Part shown: piece by piece, positions 24,463 to 33,996 of the stretch | How positions within the stretch are numbered: the stretch's first letter is position 1 | Layout: the number at the start of each line of letters is the position of its first letter | From: Thermoanaerobacterales bacterium | GTDB lineage: Bacteria > Bacillota > Thermosediminibacteria > Thermosediminibacterales > Tepidanaerobacteraceae | Reading direction: 5' to 3' | Length of the DNA stretch: 36,123 bases | NCBI GenBank assembly: GCA_012840135.1 | Contig: DUMA01000031.1 | Span: 1 to 36,123 of the forward strand | Notes under the pieces: generated by a model | Databases searched by the model: none | Seen by the model: the letters and a program-made list of their open reading frames with translations, nothing else | Told to the model about the DNA's origin: nothing | Position numbers and translations under genes: made by a program

Positions 24463-26175
24463 TTACACCAAAAGGCCGTACTTTCTGGCTTTGGCCGCCA
24501 CCGTCTTGTGAGTGAGCCCCAGGGCTTTTCCGGCAGCGTTAAAACTCTTATACTTTTTTAGAGCAAATTTTATTATTTCCTTCTCATACTCCTCGAAAGG
24601 CGCTACTTCTCCGTCGGTATCGGGATTTACCAGAAATTGTTTGTCCTCGATGCTGATGCCGGTCACGTACGTCGGCAAATCGTCTACGTCTATCACATTA
24701 TCATCGGTCAGATTTATGGCTCGCTCAATAACGTTCTCCAGCTCCCTTACATTTCCAGGCCAATCGTAACTCAGCAGATATTTCATGGCCCGGCGCGTTA
24801 TGGCTCTGACGTTTTTTTCCAGCTCGCAGCTAAGTTTGTTCAAGAAATGTTCTGCCAGGTCCGGAATATCTTCTTTTCTTTCTCTCAGCGGCGGAAGCAC
24901 GATAGGCACTACATTCAGCCTGTAGTAAAGGTCCTCTCTGAAGGTTCCTTTTTTGACCATTTCTTCCAGATCTCTGTTTGTGGCAGCTATGACCCTCACA
25001 TCCACTTTTATCGTCTGGGTTCCCCCTACTCTCTCGAACTCTCTTTCCTGCAATATTCTCAAAAGTTTTGCCTGCATTTCCACATTCATTTCTCCGATTT
25101 CATCTAGAAAGACGGTGCCTCCGTTGGCCAGTTCAAACTTCCCCAGCTTCTGATAGAGTGCTCCCGTAAATGACCCCTTCTCGTGGCCGAAAAGTTCGCT
25201 CTCCAGGAGGGGCGAAGGTATGGCAGGGCAGTTTACGCGGACAAAAGGTTTATCCTTCCTTTTGCTGGCATAATGTATAGCTCTCGCTATAAGCTCCTTG
25301 CCGGTGCCGCTTTCCCCGCGTATCAGCACCGTGGAGTGGGTCTCGGCCGCCTTGGAAGCGATGGCCAGTGCATCCTGCAGCCTCCCGCTCCTGCCAACTA
25401 TGGGTTCAAAGGCACTGTCCAGTTTCTGAGTCCGCTTTAATTCTTCCTCAAGGTACTCGGCTTTTGCCACCGCTTCATTTATCATATCGATCCTGTCTTT
25501 TAATTCTTTAAATTCATCTAGTTTGTCTATCAACCTTTCGATTTGAAGAATATCCTGAAATACTATGACGGCTCCAAGTATTTCATTGTTGATTATAATC
25601 GGAGTAATATTTGTAACCACTGCGGATTTCCCTATTATCTTTTTGCTGCCCAGTTCATCCCTTCCATCATGCAGGATGCTTTCCAGCTTAATTCCGGAAA
25701 TGACCTCTTCTATTTTTTCACCGATCACTTCCTGGCTTTTAAATCCTGTTATTTCTTCAGCGGCGCGGTTGAACATCGTAATGCAGCCCTTTTTATTAAC
25801 AACTATAAGGCCGTCGGCAATACTCTGAAAAATTGTATCCGAAGTTAAAGCGTTTTCCTCCAGGATGCTATCCATTTTTTCAATCTCTTCGCTGTTTTTT
25901 GGCGAAAAGTCACTTTTCAGCAATCTATCAAAACAATCTACTGCTTCCACTACCCTGTTGCCTTTTGCCACAATGGTTATTTTTTCTCCGGATTTTAAAT
26001 TGAGCGAATGAAGGGCCATAAGAGCGGTAGCAGGAACTTCCCTGCCGTAACGGTTGCGTATATATACATTGGTGTCCCAGTTGCGCTCTATCTCGTGTGC
26101 CTTTTGCACCATCATGGCCGCCGCCCTTATGTGAAGTCCTTTTGGATGACAGAATACTACTTCTTTTTGAAGCAA
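24463..26175 (-). CDS. Sigma-54-dependent activator with N-terminal HPr-like domain (HPr-PAS-AAA+-HTH)
   Basis: This 570-residue enhancer-binding protein probably activates the two nearby sigma-54 promoters. Residues 1-84 are HPr-like ([25 protein letters not shown]). Starting at the TTG at 26175, after AGGGGTGAGG, the phospho-His falls at residue 15 exactly as in HPr; an ATG six codons upstream is less likely. The Ser46 position is Ala. A PAS domain (about 110-210) follows, then a linker coil and an AAA+ domain with Walker A GESGTGKE (287-294), the sigma-54 contact loop GSFTGA (334-339; usually GAFTGA) and VFLDEIGEM. The end is a TyrR-like helix-turn-helix ([19 protein letters not shown]). 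It lies between the glycerol genes and the chemotaxis-like gene. PTS phosphorylation of the HPr domain is inferred as its input. Confidence 0.93.
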   Translation of the reverse strand: MLQKEVVFCHPKGLHIRAAAMMVQKAHEIERNWDTNVYIRNRYGREVPATALMALHSLNLKSGEKITIVAKGNRVVEAVDCFDRLLKSDFSPKNSEEIEKMDSILEENALTSDTIFQSIADGLIVVNKKGCITMFNRAAEEITGFKSQEVIGEKIEEVISGIKLESILHDGRDELGSKKIIGKSAVVTNITPIIINNEILGAVIVFQDILQIERLIDKLDEFKELKDRIDMINEAVAKAEYLEEELKRTQKLDSAFEPIVGRSGRLQDALAIASKAAETHSTVLIRGESGTGKELIARAIHYASKRKDKPFVRVNCPAIPSPLLESELFGHEKGSFTGALYQKLGKFELANGGTVFLDEIGEMNVEMQAKLLRILQEREFERVGGTQTIKVDVRVIAATNRDLEEMVKKGTFREDLYYRLNVVPIVLPPLRERKEDIPDLAEHFLNKLSCELEKNVRAITRRAMKYLLSYDWPGNVRELENVIERAINLTDDNVIDVDDLPTYVTGISIEDKQFLVNPDTDGEVAPFEEYEKEIIKFALKKYKSFNAAGKALGLTHKTVAAKARKYGLLV

Positions 26176-26208
26176 GTTCCTCACCCCTAACATGAGATGG
26201 CCTTTAAA

Positions 26209-26574
26209 CTATTCTGTCCAGCTTCTAGATGCTATTACATCAACCCCGGTGCCTGCCACATCTTTCAAAACCACATCGCCCATCTTAACCGGTGGGCAAA
26301 CAAATACGCTTTTAAGTTCTTTCATGGCGTCTTTCATGCAAGACCTGGGAATCGGAGCCCGGGTCCGGACGGGCAAAACATGTGCGCTCCTTGCCTTCAA
26401 CCTGACCGTTGTAGTAAGAATCCTCTTCGGCGACGTTACTTCGTCTTTCGCATATTGAAGACCCCGTTTGCAGCGATATCCGCTCAGATTTAAAATATCT
26501 TCGTTTTCCAGTTCCACCTCTATGCGGCATCCCACGGGACATATTATGCATGTCACATTTCTTTTATCACTCAT
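26209..26574 (-). CDS. DUF1667 cysteine-rich protein, glycerol-3-phosphate dehydrogenase partner
   Basis: This 121-residue protein has an N-terminal cysteine motif CIICPVGC (Cys 9, 12, 16) plus a Cys near 34 in a YRCKRG context, typical of DUF1667, and probably binds a metal or Fe-S cluster. The family recurs next to the same two FAD-protein genes in Clostridia, Thermotogae and others, forming an apparent three-subunit glycerol-3-phosphate dehydrogenase. Its ATG overlaps the upstream stop as ATGA, so translation is coupled. The biochemical role of the domain is not established; a relay of electrons to an acceptor is the usual assumption. Confidence 0.88.
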   Translation of the reverse strand: MSDKRNVTCIICPVGCRIEVELENEDILNLSGYRCKRGLQYAKDEVTSPKRILTTTVRLKARSAHVLPVRTRAPIPRSCMKDAMKELKSVFVCPPVKMGDVVLKDVAGTGVDVIASRSWTE

Positions 26575-27839
26575 TGCAGGACACCTTCTTCCTGAAGGAT
26601 GAATTTCAAATGGCCCTCAGCCTTTTCTATTTCAGATTTTTTAAGTTCTATATTTATCATTTCACTGGGCTTTAAGTACGAAAGCATCTTCGTTTTGACG
26701 ATGCCGTTTTCGGACTCGATGACAAGCTTCGCTTTATTCATAGGCCTTGTGCTTCTCATGAAGAAGTTCAGTTTCTCATCTAACATTTTTTCCACGCAGA
26801 CAGCGTGCGGAAGGACATACCTCAATCCTTCTCCCGCAATGACCTTCGTTCCCCGGCATGACCCATCTTTTTCTTTCAGGTACTGGGCTGCCCCTCGTGC
26901 CGCAAGTCTTGCTTCCATTGTCACAAAGTCCACGAGATCATGTACGTGCAGCACATTGCCGCAGGCAAAGATCCCCTCGCAGGATGTCTCCATCCTTTGA
27001 TTCACCATGGGGCCCTGGGTGCTTGCATCAAAATCGGCACCGGTCATCTTCGTGAGTTCATTTTCCGGTATCAATCCCACCGAGAGCAGAAGGGTATCGC
27101 AGGGTATGAATTCTGCAGTAGACAGGATAGGTTTTAGATTTTCATCGACCTTCGCCACGGTGACACCTTCCACTCTTTTTTTGCCATGGATATCTATTAC
27201 AGTATGGCTCAGCCTGAGTGGTATTCCATAATCTTCCAGACACTGTACCACGTTTCTGGTCAGACCGTTGGAATACGGCATTATTTCAAGGACGCACTTT
27301 ACTTTCGCCCCTTCCAGAGTAAATCTTCTCGCCATGATGAGGCCTATGTCGCCCGAGCCCAGAATCACTATCTCTTTTCCCGGCATATAGCCTTCAATGT
27401 TCACATATCTCTGGGCCGTCCCGGCGGTGAAGATTCCCGCGGGCCTGAATCCCGGGATGTTAAGGGCCCCCCGGGTGCGTTCCCGACAACCCATGGCCAG
27501 GATCACCGCTTTTGACTGAATCTCCAGAACGCCTATCCTGCTGTTTACGGCAAATATGCGTTTATCCGGAGTAATTTCAATCACCATGGTGTCCAGTAAA
27601 ACTTCAACTCCCGTGTTTTCCAGCTTATCGATAAATTTCTGGGCATACTCCGGTCCCGTAAGTTCTTCTTTGAATACGTGCAGACCGAATCCGTTGTGTA
27701 TGCACTGCTGAAGGATACCCCCGAGGCCCGAATCCCTTTCGACTATCATGACATCCTTTACGCCCTGTTCTGCAGCTTCAAGCGCTGCGGCAAGTCCCGC
27801 CGGGCCGCCTCCGATGATTACCAGATCTTTACATAACAC
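26571..27839 (-). CDS. FAD/NAD(P)-dependent oxidoreductase, second subunit of the glycerol-3-phosphate dehydrogenase system
   Basis: The 422-residue protein has two Rossmann dinucleotide folds: FAD-binding LVIIGGGPAGLAAALEAAEQG near the start and EIVILGSGDIGLIMARR (about 155-171) for NAD(P), plus the GIFACGNVLHVHD FAD motif near 305. It resembles the pyridine-nucleotide-disulfide oxidoreductase group without a redox CxxxxC. It is expected to pass electrons between NAD and the GlpA-like subunit. An upstream ATG at 27875 is in frame but would add 12 atypical residues within the previous gene; the GTG at 27839 after GGTGAGG puts the fold at the N-terminus as usual. It overlaps glpA by 11 bases. 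Confidence 0.88.
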   Translation of the reverse strand: MLCKDLVIIGGGPAGLAAALEAAEQGVKDVMIVERDSGLGGILQQCIHNGFGLHVFKEELTGPEYAQKFIDKLENTGVEVLLDTMVIEITPDKRIFAVNSRIGVLEIQSKAVILAMGCRERTRGALNIPGFRPAGIFTAGTAQRYVNIEGYMPGKEIVILGSGDIGLIMARRFTLEGAKVKCVLEIMPYSNGLTRNVVQCLEDYGIPLRLSHTVIDIHGKKRVEGVTVAKVDENLKPILSTAEFIPCDTLLLSVGLIPENELTKMTGADFDASTQGPMVNQRMETSCEGIFACGNVLHVHDLVDFVTMEARLAARGAAQYLKEKDGSCRGTKVIAGEGLRYVLPHAVCVEKMLDEKLNFFMRSTRPMNKAKLVIESENGIVKTKMLSYLKPSEMINIELKKSEIEKAEGHLKFILQEEGVLQ

Positions 27840-29349
27840 TTGCCTCACCGCCCTTCCAGCTAAGGCTTTCGACATCTTGAGCGTTTAAAAACTTATTCTC
27901 GTCCCCTTCTGCAATAAATTCTTTATAACCGCCCTTCAATATTTCCGAACCCGGACCGCACTTGGTTATCTGCCTCGGATCGAGCTTGAGCTCCCTGGCC
28001 AGGATGGATAGCACTCTCGATGAGCAGAAACCTCCCTGGCACCTGCCCATGCCCGCTCTGGTCCTCCGCTTGACACCGTCCAGGCTTTTTGCTCCCAGCG
28101 GCCTTTTTATGGCGTCCACAATTTCCGCTTCGGTGACGGTTTCGCAGCGGCATATCACATGGCCGAAGGCGGGATTTTCCTCTATAAGCTTTTGCCGCAT
28201 TGCATTGTCCATTTCCCGAAAGCGATACTTTCTAGGTCTTGTCGGCACAAAACCCGGTTTTTCTATCAAATCCATTCCTTCCTCCTTCAAAATCTCTATG
28301 ACAGTTTCCGCTATGGCCGGAGCAGAAGTAAGTCCCGGCGACTGGATGCCTCCCACATTGACAAAGCCCTTTACCTTTCTGGATGCTTCGATTATGAAGT
28401 CGTTGGTATTGGAAACAGCCCGAAGCCCCGCAAAAGAAGTTATAACTCCCGACAGCGGCAGATGGGGGACCAGTTTTTTTCCTCCTTCGATGATCTCTTC
28501 GATGCCTTCCCTGGTGACACCCACGTCGGTTTTGTCTTTAATGTCGTTGGAATTGGGGCCTATGAAAACATTTCCGTCCACCGTCGGGCATACCAGGATT
28601 CCCTTGGATTTCTCCGAAGGAGTGGGAAATATGACTCTCTTTACGAGATGGCCGAAATTTTTATCAAAGATGAGATATTCTCCCTTGCGGGGAGTAATGG
28701 TGTATTCTTCCGCTCCCGCCATTTTCGAAATCTCGTCGGAGAAAAGGCCCGCCGCATTTATTACAAACCGAGCTTTTACAGCCCCATGCGGTGTCTTTAT
28801 AATAAAGCCGTCGTTTTGCACCATAATCTCCATCACGGGAGAATTGAACCTGAATTCTACATCGTTTTGAGCCGCATTTTCTGCCAGAGCCACGGTGAAT
28901 TCGTAAGGACATACGATTCCCGCTGTGGAAGCATAAAGCGCCGCTTTTGCTGCAGGATTTAAATTGGGCTCCATTTTCATCAGTTCGTCATGCCCTATTA
29001 TTTTTAGGCCGGGAACGCCATTTTCTTTCCCCTGATTCATCAGTTTATCTAGGACCTTGATCTCACCCTCATCAACAGCGACAACCAGCGACCCGTTGTT
29101 TTTATACGGCACATCCAGTTCGGCGCAAATTCCCGGAAATAAGGCATTTCCCCTTACATTCATCTTCGCCTTCCATGTGCCCGGCTTGGCGTCAAACCCC
29201 GCATGGATTACCGCACTGTTGGCTTTGCTGGTGCCGCAGGCCACATCTTCTTCTTTTTCCAGCAGTATAACCCTTATATCATACCTTGATAATTCTCTTG
29301 CTATCATGCAGCCCGTCACACCGCCGCCGATAACTACCACATCATACAT
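27829..29349 (-). CDS. glpA: GlpA-like FAD-dependent glycerol-3-phosphate dehydrogenase with BFD-type [2Fe-2S] domain
   Basis: This subunit should oxidise glycerol-3-phosphate, made by GlpK, to DHAP. The 506-residue protein starts MYDVVVIGGGVTGCMIARE (FAD site); a DAO-type oxidase fold covers about 1-370, and a C-terminal BFD-like domain follows with cluster ligands CRCETVTEAEI (near 400) and CQGGFC (near 440). Ten further in-frame codons upstream overlap a terminator and the AGGAGGG ribosome site, so the ATG at 29349 is chosen. The substrate is inferred from neighbours glpF, glpK and glpP; related proteins oxidise L-2-hydroxyglutarate. No membrane anchor is seen. Confidence 0.85.
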   Translation of the reverse strand: MYDVVVIGGGVTGCMIARELSRYDIRVILLEKEEDVACGTSKANSAVIHAGFDAKPGTWKAKMNVRGNALFPGICAELDVPYKNNGSLVVAVDEGEIKVLDKLMNQGKENGVPGLKIIGHDELMKMEPNLNPAAKAALYASTAGIVCPYEFTVALAENAAQNDVEFRFNSPVMEIMVQNDGFIIKTPHGAVKARFVINAAGLFSDEISKMAGAEEYTITPRKGEYLIFDKNFGHLVKRVIFPTPSEKSKGILVCPTVDGNVFIGPNSNDIKDKTDVGVTREGIEEIIEGGKKLVPHLPLSGVITSFAGLRAVSNTNDFIIEASRKVKGFVNVGGIQSPGLTSAPAIAETVIEILKEEGMDLIEKPGFVPTRPRKYRFREMDNAMRQKLIEENPAFGHVICRCETVTEAEIVDAIKRPLGAKSLDGVKRRTRAGMGRCQGGFCSSRVLSILARELKLDPRQITKCGPGSEILKGGYKEFIAEGDENKFLNAQDVESLSWKGGEASVM

Positions 29350-29362
29350 TAAAATCCCTCCT

Positions 29363-29400
29363 AAAAAAAGGAAAACCACACCCTATAAAAGAGTGTGGTT
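29363..29400 (-). terminator. Intercistronic terminator between glpK and glpA
   Basis: On the minus strand AACCACACTC and GGGTGTGGTT form a 10-bp stem (one T-G pair) with a seven-base loop, followed by TTCCTTTTTTT. It lies directly before the glpA ribosome site. In Bacillus GlpP overrides a terminator in front of glpD, so this may be an equivalent control point that lowers or conditions dehydrogenase expression. Confidence 0.85.
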
Positions 29401-29429
29401 CTCCTCATCTCCACCACGCATCTTTCTTA

Positions 29430-29443
29430 AAGTTATATATAAC

Positions 29444-29445
<2 letters not shown>
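29430..29445. repeat. 16-bp perfect palindrome over the glpK stop codon
   Basis: AAGTTATATATAACTT is a perfect palindrome covering the end of glpK. It could be an operator or an RNA element next to the glpK-glpA terminator; it is AT-rich, so chance is a real possibility. Confidence 0.4.
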
Positions 29446-30958
<1,513 letters not shown>

Positions 30959-31023
30959 TTACTTTAGTTTTTATATCACTCATTTCATGAGAGCAAAACA
31001 ATTTAAGAATTCCGATATCTAAA

Positions 31024-31833
31024 TCAGGCCTTCATGGATTTATCGGATTTCAGGCTTTCCTCCATTTTCTTTGGCAGGAAGGGCGAAATCAGGAAGTCGT
31101 AAGCATAAGCACCGAGCGAACCGCCGATCAGCGGACCGATTATGGGAACCATGAACCAGTAGCTGCCAGCGAAGGCTCCCTGGTCGCCTATCATGGCCGC
31201 AAACAGCCTGGGGCCGAAGTCACGGGCCGGATTTATGGCATATCCGGTGGGGCCACCCAGAGAAAGACCTATGGAATATACTGCAAAACCTACCAGAAGC
31301 GGCCACATATTGCCGGCAGGTCCCAGATTATATACATTGTCAACGATAGCATATATGAAAAGGACCAGGAAAAATGTACCCATGATTTCTACAAAAATGC
31401 TGTTTCCGATACTGTAAGCATCGTTGGCTGCACCGGTATAGAATATATTCATGTATCCGTCTTTTATGAAGTTTCCAAGATAAATCTGATAGATTAAGAA
31501 AGCTCCCACGAATGCACCCAGAACCTGTGCAATCCAGTACCCTACTGCTTTCCCGAAACTCATACCGCGCCGCAAAACTGCTGCCAGGGTAACCGCAGGA
31601 TTCAGGTGAGCGCCGGTTATTCCTCCCGCCACGTAGACGGCCATGGTCACAGCAAAAGCCCAACCCACGTTTATGGTATTCCAGTCATAGCCCGCACCGG
31701 TCTTGAAAATGCCGAACCCGTTGAGTCGCGGGGCATAAATGACGTTTGCCACAACACCGCAGCCGAAAATGATGAGAATTACGGTCCCGAAGAACTCCGC
31801 CCAGAGTTCCTGCATCAAAGTGTCCCTTTTCAT
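31024..31833 (-). CDS. glpF: Glycerol facilitator (aquaglyceroporin)
   Basis: GlpF lets glycerol diffuse through the membrane, to be trapped by GlpK. The 269-residue protein has six membrane helices and both half-helix motifs, GAHLNPAVTL and AINPARDFGPR; the Asp after the second NPAR is typical of glycerol rather than water channels. AAAAGGGGG precedes the ATG. A strong terminator lies about 150 bases upstream at the end of glpP, so entry of transcription into glpF should depend on antitermination or on a separate promoter. A weak extended -10 (TGTTATCAT) lies closer to the start. Confidence 0.95.
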   Translation of the reverse strand: MKRDTLMQELWAEFFGTVILIIFGCGVVANVIYAPRLNGFGIFKTGAGYDWNTINVGWAFAVTMAVYVAGGITGAHLNPAVTLAAVLRRGMSFGKAVGYWIAQVLGAFVGAFLIYQIYLGNFIKDGYMNIFYTGAANDAYSIGNSIFVEIMGTFFLVLFIYAIVDNVYNLGPAGNMWPLLVGFAVYSIGLSLGGPTGYAINPARDFGPRLFAAMIGDQGAFAGSYWFMVPIIGPLIGGSLGAYAYDFLISPFLPKKMEESLKSDKSMKA

Positions 31834-31982
31834 TTAATAATCCCCCTTTTACTTCTAATTCATTTTACATGATAACAGAATAAATCAATCTTTCTCGTAA
31901 ACCGACAAAACATTCTACAGTTTTGTGCGATCCCCCCTTTATTTTTATATTATCGGTACCGCCAAGCTCACCTCCTTTGCCC

Positions 31983-32038
31983 AAAATAAAAATCCTCCCC
32001 ACGCAAATAGTAAATGTACACTATCTGCCCGAGGAGGA
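31983..32038 (-). terminator. Strong terminator overlapping the glpP stop, in front of glpF
   Basis: On the minus strand the arms 32038-32020 and 32011-31993 pair over 19 positions with a single G-G mismatch and a few wobbles, around an eight-base loop, followed by TTTTTATTTT. The left arm is the last codons and stop of glpP. In Bacillus, GlpP bound to glycerol-3-phosphate allows transcription past the terminator in the glpFK leader, so this is the expected control point. No attempt was made to define the GlpP contact bases. Confidence 0.9.
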
Positions 32039-32632
32039 CTTTCTCCTTTTCTCCAAGTCCTCGTATGGGATCTCATCCCACAGTTCCTCTTTGCTGATCG
32101 ACACCGCCAGCGCCCCTTCCTTCAGGGCTGCCTTAACTTCATCCAGGGTTTCAATAAGGCCTCCGGCTATTACCGGATAATGGACTTCCCTGTGAATCTT
32201 GCTAATTATCTTGGGTATGACGCCGGGCAGTATCTCTACTGCATCCGGGTCTACCTGGTTAATGGATTTTTCAGCGGTGTCCTTTGCCAGACTATCGAGG
32301 ATGAAAACTCTTTGTATTGTAAATATCCCTTCACTTTTGGCACAGCTTATAAGATTTCCCCTGGTGGTAATAATTCCGTCTGGTTTGACTTCTTCAGCTA
32401 AATATTTTATCCCCATGCTGTCTTTACTTACGCCTTCGAGGAGGTCGATATGGACGAAGGCGCGCTTTCTGGCCTTTCTGATGTGCGTTACCGCATATTT
32501 AATATTCAGTATGTTGCCCGTCAGAAGAAAAAGACATCGAAGAGGTTTTTCAAGTGCTAGATCGATCTTTTCTATATCTCTTATGGCGGCTATAATGGGA
32601 TATTTTTTTATATCAGATAAAACTTCCCCCAA
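32021..32632 (-). CDS. glpP: Glycerol-3-phosphate-responsive antiterminator GlpP
   Basis: GlpP binds leader RNA of glycerol genes and prevents early termination when glycerol-3-phosphate is present. The 203-residue protein is a TIM-barrel-like member with PIIAAIRDIEKIDLAL, FVHIDLLEGVSKD, PDGIITTRGNLI, DAVEILPGVIPKII and PVIAGGLIETLDEV, all family blocks. The ATG at 32647 has no ribosome site, whereas the TTG at 32632 follows GGAAGGTGATTA; the TTG is preferred but both are possible. It is first in the operon, with a sigma-54 promoter about 90 bases upstream and a terminator at its own end. Confidence 0.93.
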   Translation of the reverse strand: MGEVLSDIKKYPIIAAIRDIEKIDLALEKPLRCLFLLTGNILNIKYAVTHIRKARKRAFVHIDLLEGVSKDSMGIKYLAEEVKPDGIITTRGNLISCAKSEGIFTIQRVFILDSLAKDTAEKSINQVDPDAVEILPGVIPKIISKIHREVHYPVIAGGLIETLDEVKAALKEGALAVSISKEELWDEIPYEDLEKRRKSSSGR

Positions 32633-32720
32633 ATAATCACCTTCCATTACGAAGCTAATTTTCTAATTTTGAATCCATTATATTTTAATGTGTAAATGGA
32701 CATTTCTTAAATTTTTATAT

Positions 32721-32736
32721 TGCAAGAAACATGCCA
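32721..32736 (-). promoter_or_regulatory. Sigma-54 (-24/-12) promoter for the glpP-led operon
   Basis: On the minus strand TGGCATGTTTCTTGCA matches the sigma-54 consensus at all but one core base (T for C in TGGCACG), with GG and GC ten bases apart. It precedes glpP by about 90 bases and resembles the dhaK promoter (shared TTCTTGC at the -12 side). The operon encodes a sigma-54 activator, giving possible positive feedback. Confidence 0.8.
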
Positions 32737-32765
32737 TGGAGAGATGCCTGTATTTGTTCATGTCT

Positions 32766-32832
32766 ATTATGGATCGTTGGGAAAAAATATCAACAATCTT
32801 AATTTGGCTCCATAATTTCGATATATTTTCCC
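32766..32832. promoter_or_regulatory. Candidate upstream activator sites before the glpP sigma-54 promoter
   Basis: GGGAAAAAATATC (32779-32791) and GATATATTTTCCC (32820-32832) are 13-base inverted repeats with one mismatch, 28 bases apart. Overlapping them, ATTATGG (32766-32772) and CCATAAT (32810-32816) form another inverted pair. They lie about 30-100 bases upstream of the -24 box, where an enhancer-binding protein would bind. An ATTATGTCATAAT palindrome at 22751-22763, about 85 bases upstream of the dhaK -24 box, shares the ATTATG half-site. Confidence 0.35.
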
Positions 32833-32915
32833 AGCATCGCCGTGCACCTTTTTAACTTATCCTGCTTTTTCAGCATGTCTTCATTCCTCAATCATTTCTC
32901 CAAGGGCGTACCTAT

Positions 32916-33515
32916 TCAACTTATCCTGCTCTTTTGGCCGATCCTGTTTTCAGTCCCCGCCACAAGTCTTTTAATATTACTTCTGTGTCTCCAGACAGCC
33001 ATGGCAGCGAGCGCCAGCCCAAAGAATATATATTTTGCGGGATAATCAAAAAACAAAAGCAGCAGAGGAAACATCACGGCACCCGTAATAGAACCCAGCG
33101 AGACGTACCTGAACATTGCAATTACGGCAACACCTGCTGCAAGAGTCCATAGCGCAGCTGTAGGGGCTATCCCCAGTACGGCCCCGAAACTGGTAGCTAT
33201 CCCCTTACCCCCGTTGAACTTCAAAAATATCGACCAGTCATGGCCCACGACGACCGCTAGCCCGCATAAAAGTGCGAGATTTTCCCCCCCTATATATCGG
33301 GCCAACAATACCACCAAAAGACCTTTCAACAAATCCAAAGCAAAAACAACGGCAGCCGGCTTTGCTCCCAGTACCCGGAGGACATTGGTCGAACCGGGAT
33401 TTTTGCTGCCGTACTGGCGTATGTCGATTTGATAAATTTTTTTGGAAACAAGATACGCCGTTGATATGGATCCAATAAAGTAGCTTGCTATAAGGGATAT
33501 AATATACCTTCCCAT
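32916..33515 (-). CDS. plsY: Acyl-phosphate:glycerol-3-phosphate acyltransferase
   Basis: PlsY moves an acyl group from acyl-phosphate to glycerol-3-phosphate, the first step of phospholipid synthesis. The 199-residue protein has several membrane helices and the three conserved loops GSKNPGSTNVLRVLG, VVGHDWSIFLKFNGGKGIAT and WRHRSNIKRLVAGTENRIG. An ATG three codons upstream touches the ribosome site AAAGG, so 33515 is preferred. It has its own sigma-A promoter (33564-33592). It is not obviously part of the catabolic operon but uses the same metabolite. Confidence 0.96.
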   Translation of the reverse strand: MGRYIISLIASYFIGSISTAYLVSKKIYQIDIRQYGSKNPGSTNVLRVLGAKPAAVVFALDLLKGLLVVLLARYIGGENLALLCGLAVVVGHDWSIFLKFNGGKGIATSFGAVLGIAPTAALWTLAAGVAVIAMFRYVSLGSITGAVMFPLLLLFFDYPAKYIFFGLALAAMAVWRHRSNIKRLVAGTENRIGQKSRIS

Positions 33516-33563
33516 AGTTTTCATCCTTTTGTAATATTAATGTATTTTTAGAATTCTAGTAAT

Positions 33564-33592
33564 ATTATATCCCTTTTGTCGCTGGTAGTCAA
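33564..33592 (-). promoter_or_regulatory. Sigma-A promoter for plsY
   Basis: On the minus strand TTGACT (33592-33587), a 17-nt spacer and TATAAT (33569-33564) form a near-consensus promoter about 50 bases upstream of the plsY start. Confidence 0.85.
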
Positions 33593-33645
33593 TTTCTTTT
33601 TTATAATTTCATATATTGTATCAAGTGCAAAAACTTCTTTTAGAT

Positions 33646-33996
33646 TTATATTGTTGCAAACAGCAGAATACCTCCCAGAATACCTCCCAGTATTCCTGTA
33701 AGTATTGCTTCCCAATTAAGCCTCTTGCCTGCAAATAAATCCGCTACAAACAATCCCCAGAAGCAGGTCAAAGCCTGATCACTCCATGGTCCCGGAAAAT
33801 TACCGCTCATCTGCGGTTCAAAAATCAACCCTATGCCGTGGTTCAAAAGCCACACTGTACCTACCACAAAAAAACCTGCCAACAATCCACCGAGAGTTTT
33901 ATATTCATCCGCCAGTTTACCCCATATTATACCAACAGCTATCGGAAAAATAGCGGCTCCAAAAATGGTAGTTATCGCATGCTGCAAAGTCCACAT
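33646..33996 (-). CDS. Small four-helix membrane protein, paired transporter-like subunit
   Basis: The 116-residue protein has four predicted membrane helices (about 5-25, 34-58, 72-88, 94-115) and the pattern GGLLAGFFVVGTVWLLNHG, which recurs in the preceding gene (GGWLAAGIIITTGWWVNHY); the two are paralogous partners. From memory they resemble the small paired membrane proteins called Lin0367/Lin0368, annotated as putative glycerol transporter subunits next to dihydroxyacetone kinase genes in Listeria; this is unverified. Its ATG directly follows the upstream TAG, with an AGGAGTGAT ribosome site inside that gene. A substrate such as glycerol or dihydroxyacetone is inferred from context only. 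Confidence 0.7.
   Translation of the reverse strand: MWTLQHAITTIFGAAIFPIAVGIIWGKLADEYKTLGGLLAGFFVVGTVWLLNHGIGLIFEPQMSGNFPGPWSDQALTCFWGLFVADLFAGKRLNWEAILTGILGGILGGILLFATI

Noticed and set aside
27962..28870. Open frame of 302 codons on the plus strand opposite glpA
   Set aside because: It is a shadow of the well-supported dehydrogenase gene, with Ser/Pro-rich composition typical of antisense frames.
31930..31975. TTGGCGG sequence upstream of glpF as a sigma-54 promoter
   Set aside because: The GG is not followed by GC ten bases later, so the required -12 element is missing.
31930..31980. Six-codon leader peptide (TTG start) after an AAGGAGGTGA site upstream of glpF
   Set aside because: The ribosome site is excellent, but the peptide (MAVPII) has no regulatory codons and may be a chance frame in the leader.
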